Origin: Glandiceps talaboti
Taxonomy: Eukaryota; Hemichordata; Enteropneusta; Spengelidae
Direction: 5' to 3'
Assembly (NCBI RefSeq): GCF_964340395.1
Contig: NC_135557.1
Location: 10,314,460 to 10,378,459 of the forward strand
DNA: 64,000 bases
The notes below the pieces were generated by a model. It searched no databases. It was not told the origin of the DNA and saw only the letters and a program-made list of their open reading frames with translations. The position numbers were made by a program, and so were the translations under genes. Shown here in pieces: positions 34,601 to 43,100 of this stretch. The first letter of the stretch is position 1, and each line of letters starts with the position of its first letter.

Positions 34601-36291
34601 CAGAGTTCTCATATCATCAAACTCATCACACTGAGTTCTCATATCATCAAACTCATCACACACAGTTCTCATATCATCAAACTCATCACACACAGTTCTC
34701 TTATCATCAAACTCATCACACAGAGTTCTTTTATCATTAAACTCATCACAGAGTTCTCTTATCATCAAACTCATCACACAGGGAGTTCTCATATCATCAA
34801 ACTCATCACACAGCGTTCTCTTATCATCAAACTCATCAAACACAGTTCTCTTATCATCAAACTCATCACAGTGAGTTCTCTTATCATCAAACTCATCACA
34901 CAGAGAGTTCTCATATTATCAAACTCATCACAAGAGTTCTCTTATCATCAAACTCATCACACACAGTTCTCTTATCATCAAACTCATCAGAGTTCTCATA
35001 TCATCAAACTCATCACACACAGTTCTCATGTCATCAAACTCATCACACACAGTTCTCTTATCATCAAACTCATCACACAGAGTTCTCATGTCATCAAACC
35101 CATCACACTGAGTTCTCTTATCATCAAACTCATCAGACAGAGTTCTCTGATCATCAAACTCATCACACTGAGTTCTCTTATCATCAAACTTATCACAGAG
35201 TTCTCTTATCATCAAACTCATCACACACAGTTCTCTTATCATCAAACTCATCACACACAGTTCTCATGTCATCAAACCCATCACACTGAGTTCTCTTATC
35301 ATCAAACTCATCACACAGAGTTCTCTTATCATCAAACTCATCACACTGAGTTCTCGTACCATCAAACTCATCACAAAGAGTTCCCTTATTATTAAACTCA
35401 AGAAACACAGAATTCTCTTACCAGTCCTTGAAAGACTGCTTGACGTCAGCTGATTGCAAGATGGCGACCAACTAACCTACATGTATCTTACACGAGAGGC
35501 AAAGTATTGAGATCAACTTCGATGATATGCTAGCTGTCATTGCATTTGTCATATATATTGGATATTTTTTTTCATTTCTCAGTGTCTTCTTCTTTACTTT
35601 GCCATTTTACTGATTATTGACTACATACTTATAACTAGCCTCAGTAGTCATAAATATTGAGTCATCCCTTTCCAAGTCTCTGTTACCTGCATTCTTTAGA
35701 CTATTTATGAATAAAATAAACTTAGCATGCAAAACAGACAACAGTGCGCTATTAGCTCCTCTCTACACACACTATCTATCAGATATCACATTATCAAAAT
35801 CATTTTACAACACCAAGTATCAAAGTTTTTAAATTCCATAATCTCCCTTAAAAAATACATCTAAAATAGACAATTGTTTAGTTTTCTTCTTACAATATTT
35901 GGCTCAGAGCTTAGACTCTTAGAGACCATGGAAGTATAACGTGGGTTATACTTCCATGTCGAGACTAATAGCACCTGTACTTCACATCTTGACTACATAC
36001 TTAGAAGTAGTATAATAGAGATATAGAAAGCGGTCCCACAGAAAGGGTGGGGTTTTTGACAAGTCCATTTCTCCATTATCTCTATTAACACTGACCATAC
36101 CTGTTGAATAAATCATCCTGTTCTTCGAAATCAAGAGAAATTTGTTTGATGAGCAAACAACACGCCAGATTGCCGTCCTCAAAGAAGGGGTCCTCGGGTT
36201 CCAACCTCCGTTTGGCATGTTTATAACTCCAGGACAGCACCCGTCTTTTATGAGACTGCATCTGTTCTTCTTTGCCGTCTTGGAAATCCAT
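26668..36291 (-). CDS. ZNF511: Zinc finger protein 511 orthologue
   Basis: Four exons on the minus strand: 36291-36101, 28396-28195, 27670-27543, 26809-26668, giving 220 residues. All junctions are GT-AG with matching phases. The N-terminal part has the family motif PEDPFFEDGNLACCL (about residue 35-50). Three C2H2 fingers follow, each with ligand spacing Cys-x(2 or 4)-Cys-x12-His-x4-His: residues 70-93, 97-118 and 134-157. The segment HVLEWHDALFQILAEKQNM after finger 2 and YPLNFRFDKP after finger 3 are characteristic of ZNF511. The acidic C-terminal tail has no recognised domain. Human ZNF511 is of similar size (about 250 residues). Its molecular role is poorly known; nuclear location is inferred from the fingers. 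The ATG at 36291 is the first in frame after the 5' stop-rich region, but a more upstream start cannot be excluded. Intron 1 is 7.7 kb and holds the giant minisatellite. Confidence 0.92.
27543..27670 (-). CDS. ZNF511: ZNF511 exon 3, third C2H2 finger
   Basis: Acceptor TTGTTTCAG, donor AAAAG|GTAAGT. Encodes YRCLIQSCIERFKTAKQRKN then HLVKSH and the FRFDKP motif. Confidence 0.92.
28195..28396 (-). CDS. ZNF511: ZNF511 exon 2, first and second C2H2 fingers
   Basis: Acceptor TTCCAATCAG, donor CATG|GTGAGA. Encodes FKCHEPGCHQFF (finger 1) and HVCMHCKRFF (finger 2) with the LEWHDALFQIL helix. Confidence 0.93.
28472..28705. repeat. (GTAT)n microsatellite
   Basis: Tetranucleotide array with TG-rich interruptions, 75 bp upstream of ZNF511 exon 2 in its first intron. 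Open frames in all six frames are repeat artefacts. Confidence 0.95.
28710..29770. other. ZNF511 intron 1 sequence, no gene
   Basis: AT-rich with repeated CATGTA-type motifs. No exon or complete mobile element recognised. Confidence 0.5.
29772..30146. mobile_element. Left inverted arm of a large foldback structure
   Basis: Reverse-complement match to 35448-35830. Diagnostic shared segments, in order: ATTTTGATAATGT, GCTAA-TTTATTTTA, TCAATATTTATGACTACT, GGCTAGTTATAA, ATATGACAAATGCA, ATCGAAGTTGATCTCAATAC, TTTGCCTCTC. Arms are diverged by small indels. Confidence 0.85.
30147..35420. repeat. 30-bp minisatellite, ~175 copies, 5.3 kb
   Basis: Unit GAGTTCTCTTATCATCAAAC plus TCATCACACT, with shorter 24-28 bp variants. 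Because 30 is a multiple of 3, several frames on both strands remain open for hundreds of codons (SLIIKLIT, CDEFDDKRTQ, MSLMIRELSV repeats). No start context, splice support or non-repeat extension supports a protein. It lies in ZNF511 intron 1. Confidence 0.97.
35448..35830. mobile_element. Right inverted arm of the large foldback structure
   Basis: Mirror of 29772-30146. The arm sequence adjacent to the array holds extra bases (35405-35447) not present in the left arm, so the array and the left arm may have undergone a deletion at their junction. Confidence 0.85.
35927..35958. repeat. Short perfect palindrome, 14-bp arms
   Basis: CATGGAAGTATAAC, four spacer bases, then GTTATACTTCCATG. The 3' half with its spacer (GTGGGTTATACTTCCATG) recurs in reverse complement inside the MITE at 39092-39110. 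Confidence 0.85.
36101..36291 (-). CDS. ZNF511: ZNF511 exon 1, N-terminus
   Basis: ATG at 36291; donor AACAG|GTATGG. Encodes MDFQDGKEEQMQSHKRRVLS, then RRLEPEDPFFEDGNLACCLL. Ends with two bases of a Ser codon completed in exon 2. Confidence 0.85.
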
Positions 36292-37072
36292 CTTCTCCAA
36301 AATAAAAGATTTAAATTTGCAAATAAAAGTGGTAATTTCTCGACTACCGACCGCTACATCAACTTACATGAATTGTCGAAATTAAGATATAAAAAGAACA
36401 CATGGCGCTATATTTTCAATATTTCACATAAAACGTTTGTACTGACTGGGTTTTTTCAGTACAGCTTGAGTTGCGGCTGACACAATAAGTTGAAAACCGT
36501 GAAAATTCTGAATGGTACGAAGACTGTGGCGACAACACCAGCCATTTTGCTATGAATGGGATTGTGGGTCGATGTCGACACCACTGGCCAATCAGAATGA
36601 GGCATTCGTGTAGGTCACTCCAGAAATATGCCAAATTATGACAAGGTCGGTCGACTGCAACGGCAATTTTGATACAAATGTAAAGAATAGTTTCTGCATT
36701 AATCGTCTATCTATTCATATATCGGTAAAATAGTTAAATATGGGGGGAAACAGTCAAACAATGCAATGACCCCAAGATCTGTCATGTGAGGTCATCCCTA
36801 GGTATTGACCAATGAACGGAGAGATTTCATGTAGGCGCCAAGCTTAAGTTGTTGGCGCTGAATATTTCGCGTACTTTTTGTGTTCGTCGTCGCAGCTGTA
36901 CAGTCACGGTTGCAGTGCTCTGCAGATTTTCACTTCTTTTCATGGTTTTAGCATAAATTTAGCACTCAAATGGAATCTAACGTTTAAAGCATTAGTAAAC
37001 CGTTTTTCTACAGCCAAAATTTTACCAAATCTGAGAAGATCTTCAAAAACAATTTCATTTTCTGCCATAATC
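36292..37072. promoter_or_regulatory. Divergent promoter between ZNF511 and the Cut8-like gene
   Basis: The two start codons are 781 bp apart and point away from each other. Within the interval are CCAATCAG at 36589, CCAAT at 36809, and three E2F-like sites: GGCGCCAA (36834), TTGGCGC (36852) and TTTCGCG (36865). The E2F-like sites lie close to the Cut8-like side. No TATA box is evident. Confidence 0.6.
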
Positions 37073-37145
37073 ATGGATCGTCAGGTTCTGGGAGATATCA
37101 GTTCTTCGAGATCAACACATGCAGCACCTTCAGCCACAACCGAGA
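37073..37145 (+). CDS. Cut8-like exon 1
   Basis: ATG in context ATAATCATGG; encodes MDRQVLGDISSSRSTHAAPS plus ATTE; donor A|GTAAGT. An open frame extends upstream without stop to about 36878 but the codons look like 5' UTR. Confidence 0.75.
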
Positions 37146-40100
37146 GTAAGTATTACCCTTATTTAATATAAATGCATCAAAATAAGCAGTGAAAACTAAT
37201 ATTTTCTAGAGTTATCACAGTTTATTTTATGCCTATAATAATCCTGACCAAACAAAAAAGATAAATAACCTCCCGGGATCACTTCTGCTGACATTTGCAT
37301 TGTTACGTCATTTGCAAGTGTGAAGATATAGAAAATTGGTTCATTGTTCTTGTTTCCATACCTTGTCACGTGTGAATACAAATAATTGATTCCTCTTTTG
37401 ATCAAAAAGACGCTAACATTTAGCTGGGGTAGTAGTTAGCAGTACAGCACACGTACAGTCAATCACTTGAAATTCAGCGCGAACGGCTCGGGTCAGCAGT
37501 ATGGCTCGTCACATTGGTCTCACTTCAATTCTTGGACAGTCTTCTAGTACTACACCGTGTTATGACCGTAAGTTGTGTTATTCATTACTTATCGACAACT
37601 TCAGTAGAAGGCATCATTCAGGTATCCGCGGTGGTTTTCAGTCATTTCCAAGGAAATTGTCCAGCCAGAACATGAACGCGCCAAAAAATGCCATTGAAAC
37701 ACCTTGGAGTATACAATACTGTTACGCCAAGCCTACACTGACGCACTGCATTGTATGGAGGGAAATTTTACCGGCTGTAAATCACACATGTGGTTGGTAC
37801 ACTAATTGACCCAAGTTTGAGTATACCGTGATCATTGTAATGTAATCTGGGTTCTGTATATTGAACTTGGGCAAGTTGGGACAATGGTAGTGAGAACCGA
37901 TCAACCATATTGCTTCTTTCTGCTATAGTGCTAGTAGTAGTAGCCATCCATACCCCCCCCCCCCCCTGTTTTAATCGTGGAGGTACTATAAGACTAGGCA
38001 AGCTTTAATAGTCATATTTTGTCATGCAGGTAGAATGACTCCTACCATTCACAACATCACACTTGCCACTTTGAACCAAAAAAATCCAAAAAACAACATG
38101 AAATAGAACCCCTATTTAAAATGTTTATGCATATCTTTTTTTTGTGTGTGTTCGCAGCTGTTGTATTATTTTTTCATCTTTGTTGACTTGTTAGTTTGTT
38201 GTACAATAGTAATAGTTTTGTTTTGTTTTTCTTTTGTGTACCGTACAGATACTATAGATATCCCAGACTCCTTCTTGTCACCACCACCTGTAGACCTGTA
38301 TAATCCACCAGTCCTTGATCTTCATAGTTCACTCCAGGAGTACGGAAATTTGAAGAGAAAGCTGAATTTAGCAGAAGCACAGTTTCAACTCCACCAAAAC
38401 AACATTGTATCAATAGATTCAGATAATGAAGGTAGCTATAGTCTCTATTTATTATATATTTCTTTAATAATAATAATGTTGGTTTTTATATACCGCTTTC
38501 CCACTTTGTGCTGAAAGCGCTTTACAATTATTACCCCTGGCATGGATCTATAGTGGCACAATAGCCCTTTATACTTCTTCAACTTCCTGGGGAGTATACA
38601 ATCCATTGCAGCCTTTATAAGTTTATAGGATTAAAGCATTCGCATTGCAACCTCTATCCTACCCTGTCCCCAAATATACAGCTGGGTTAACTGAGGCACA
38701 CTCATGGTTCAAATCTTGCCCAAGGACTTAAGCCATTCAGAAACTAATGACAGCAACGATGAGGCTTGAAACTGCAACCTGCAGATTCCAAGCTGGCAAC
38801 TCTAACCATTCACCCATCATGACTCCACATACTTCACAGATTGTATTTGAATGCTGAGTCAAGTAATTGATACTGATAGCATCTCTTGTAAAGTACAAAT
38901 TTAGTAGACAAACCCATCGAATCAACAACAAAAGTCCAATTTATTACATTTACAATTAAAATGTTATATTTTCTTTCAAAATAAGGATAAAAGCTGATGA
39001 AATTTTGTGATCTTCAACTTGTTTGCCTCATTGAATTGACGTGCACAGAATTTGTAGTGATGCACCAAAATTGGGGTTCCCTTATCTCTTACCATGGAAG
39101 TATAACCCACCATGCTATTACTGTGTGGTGACTCACAAGATATCCCAGTTTTTATCATTTTGACTCACAACAACACAATTTGGCTCTCATAAGAGGGCAC
39201 ACTGCACCAGACATTCCAATACACAGTTTCAATTCTTCAATGGCTACCAACCATACAAGAATTGTCAAAAGTCAGTGTACCGTATTGAGTAGTGTAGTAT
39301 GATTTCTATTCTAATACGATGAAAGTCGTACTGTAACTTCCAGGAAGTTTGTGACCACACTTAGTCGAAGCTCAGACCACCATTGTTTGGTGTGGTGTGA
39401 GGTAGAAGCATGGTAGTAGCCACCATGTGGCATTGAACTTGAGAGAGATATGCTAATTACCATACATGACAACAATACAGTGTAAATTCTTGTTAGTTCA
39501 TGACTCATTGCTAGTTTGTTTATGTAATCTAAGGTTAAAACATAGACCCTATTTCATGTCTGGTCCATGCTTTAAAAGACTAGAAGCAATTGTATGTAGT
39601 AATCAATCCATGGATTGTTTGATGCTAAAAAGAGTTGTTGACACCTCATCTAAATATGTATATACTCACAGACAAGTAAGAAATATTCACATAATTGAAA
39701 GTTATTTCCATGACAGTAGAGTAATGTTTACTTCAGACACTATTCAGACAATGGGAGAAGGTCTGTTGATCTTGTTTCTTACTTGGCTGTGATATAGGCA
39801 ACATTTGTGTTTCGCCATCTTGAACGCCGCACAGGGTTGTGGGATTGCTCTCGCAATGTGCACCGGGAAATTTGAAGACCACCGAGGGGGTGTAATCGGT
39901 CGAAAGCCATCTTTACTATGGGCAACACCATACGAATACCGCACATTGATTACCGAATTATTTTGAGTTTCCGTGAGAGTTTGAAGAGATAACCATTCCA
40001 TAAACTTCTTTTTATCGTTTTTAATGTACCAAGATTTTTTTTTCACCGAACGTCGTCATTTCAAGACATTTTTTTACGATCGGCGATTTGGACGTGTTGT

Positions 40101-43100
40101 GATCGACTGTGTCAGCGGTAGTACTGTTTACATCATTTTATGACGCGTTTTCGACTTACAATCAGTATTCTGATGTCGTATTGCTCTGTATTTGTACGTG
40201 TTTTACAACATGAATGTGCAATGAACTATAGTGAGACACTATTTATACATGTATATATTATATAAATTTATTTTTTTAGTATATTTGACAAGGAAGCCAT
40301 GCAATGATTGAATTGAATCGGAATTTCTCTCCAGACACGCCACTCATGTTTTCGTGCGTGATCGTTCGCTTCCGTATATTTCGTCAAAATATAGCAGTAA
40401 AATGTTGAAATCATGACATACATGTAGACAAAGAAATATTACCGAAATTGTGCTTAATTTACCAGAAGTAATAACGCCGGAACACATGATACGGCGATGC
40501 TACAAATAGCGTTTACAGCCGTACTCGTGTTGATTAATTCCTTAGTTGTATGACGACGTACAGTGAAAAAAACTTCTTAGTACATTCAAGACAATGAAAT
40601 TGAGCTACTGGAGTGGCTGTCGCTTCAAACTTTTACTGAAATTCAAAATAATTCGGTAATCAATGTGCGGTATTCGTATGGTGTTGTCCATAGTAAAGAT
40701 GGCTTTCGACTGATTACACCCCCTCGGTCGTCTCCAGATTTCCCGGTGCGCATTGCGAGAGCAATCCCACAACCCTGTGCGGCGTTCAAGATGGCGAAAC
40801 ACAAATGTTGCCTATACTGTACTAGAAGAATAACAATTGTATATACATGTCAGGGCTCGAAATTAACAGTAGTCCCATGCCCACTGACTAGCAATTCTGG
40901 TCATGGGACTACCATAGTTTGCAGTTGTTAGCCCACTGATTATGAGATGAGAATGGAAGATTTATGGACATGAAAGTATTTTAATACCACACATATTTCC
41001 AATAGAGGAAATCTGTTTTCAGTTCAGGAATATGGGACTACAGGTAATAATTGGGTTACCAATTTCTGAAACTGGTAGCCCACTAGGACTACCAAAGAAA
41101 AAAGTGAATATCAATAATTTAGATAAGTTAGAAAAAAATAAACCACCCAAGTACACAATCATGTTGTTTCAAGTGTAAGCGATACTTTTAAAATTAGCTA
41201 GTCTGACTCTAACTCCCTTCTTCTTCTTTTTCGTAGATGAGAATGTACCAGGATCATTTGAGACACCACCAAAGACACCAAAACAATGTCAAAAGAAAAG
41301 CGCAACCAGTATTAGTGTACAAAGTGACAAGATAGATGAAAATATGACACCTAAGGCTCCACCTAAACCAAAGAAACAGAGAGTACAAAGAAAACCAAAA
41401 TCTGTACCACTATCCACACAATTGGGAGGACTCACAACTAAACAACTGATTGATATGGTCACTCAGTTTGTTGACAAATATCCAGAACAAGAACAGGTAT
41501 GTGATATAGTTATTCTCTAGAGGGAATAACTGAGAGCGATGAGTTACAGGGGTACAGTTATTTCAAACTCTTGAAGAATATATCAATTCTGAAGTCATTG
41601 GAAAAGATGGTATTGGTACTATTCCTAGAGGGGTGAGTTACAGGGGTACACTTACTTCAAACTCTTGAATATATCAATTCTGATGTCTTTGGAAAAGATG
41701 GTATTCCTAGATGGGCGAGTTACAGGGGTATACTTACTTCAAACTCTTGAATACTATATCAATTCTGATGTCTTTGGAAAAGATGATATTCCTCGAGGGA
41801 ATGACTGAGAGGGGATGGGTTACAGGGGTACAGTTATTTCAAATTCTGAGTCTGGAAATTCTGAAGTCTTTAGAACAGCTTATTCCGAGAGGGATAAGTA
41901 AAGTTTATCATTATGCATAGGATTGTAATGATGAGTTGTGCAGGGGTCCTGAAATCAGCTATATATGTGAGCTGAACACAGCCATGTCTGACACTTGTCT
42001 ACATGTGGTAGATGGTGTTTTAGCACATGGTAAGTGTGAGACTGCACTATCTGAACAATCCTACAGGAGATCAGTGGATTTTACACAGCTTGCAGAATTT
42101 GTCTTGTGCATGTATCTACCAGAGACCTATGATTACAAAACAGTCCGTTATACTTCCTCCACACTCTGGCAAGTGTACAGTCCATTACAACCTTTGTAAG
42201 CGCATAGGATATTACAGCATTCGTTTTGCAATCTCTATCCTACCACTGGTTCCGAGTTATACAGTTGACTGGAGGAGGGGGGGGGGGGGGGGGGGGGGGC
42301 ACAATAATTATACAAATCTTGCCCACGGAATTTAGCGATTCAGAAAACAAACTGCAACAGTGAGACTACAACCTGCAGATTCATTCAAAGCCAGCCACTC
42401 TAACCATTTGATTCTAATTTATTTTAATAACCTACATAAATATTTCATAGCTTGGCATGTCTCTGTATTTACAAAGTTCCAATGTTTTTCTTTGCTGTTT
42501 CTAGAAAATCTGTGAATTGATCCCAACACCAGACTTGACAGCAATGGAACAGAGATTAGATTATCTACATCACAATATTTATAAATCCTTCCCCTATACT
42601 CGATGGGGATCATCAAGAGATTCGTTCTGTTACAAGAGAGTGAAAACACATCTGGATGCCTTCAAGGTAAGATGGTCATAAACAATTCACTAATATTAGA
42701 TATTAGGGCAAAAAAAATTAATTCTTTCTGGTCAGGACAGTTTGGCTAAAATAAGTGAGGCACACGCTGACCAGAACCAATTTTCTGAAATTAAGTGATA
42801 TTTTAGTAAAATTCTGAAGTACTAAGAACCATTCAATTCATGAAATGTGGATAATTCTATCTGAATAGTTCTAAATTTGTGAGAGGTAATTAGTATTAGT
42901 AATGAAATAACCCTCAGATAGTACGATGAATGCTTCATTTCTAAATGAAAAATGTTTCATTTTATTGTATATTTACAAAAGATACTTTCAAGCTCACACC
43001 AGAATGGACCCCTGACAATCCTACTTGTTCATGTCTAGAGTGTAGCAAAAGAAAAGTGCTATGTTGTTAATTTGATAGAATTTCACATTGAAAATAAAGT

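Noticed and set aside
30133-35408. Long open frames (up to 743 codons) in the 30-bp array
   Set aside because: They are stop-free only because the unit is stop-free and 30 bp long; both strands and several frames are equally open, with no gene-like extension.
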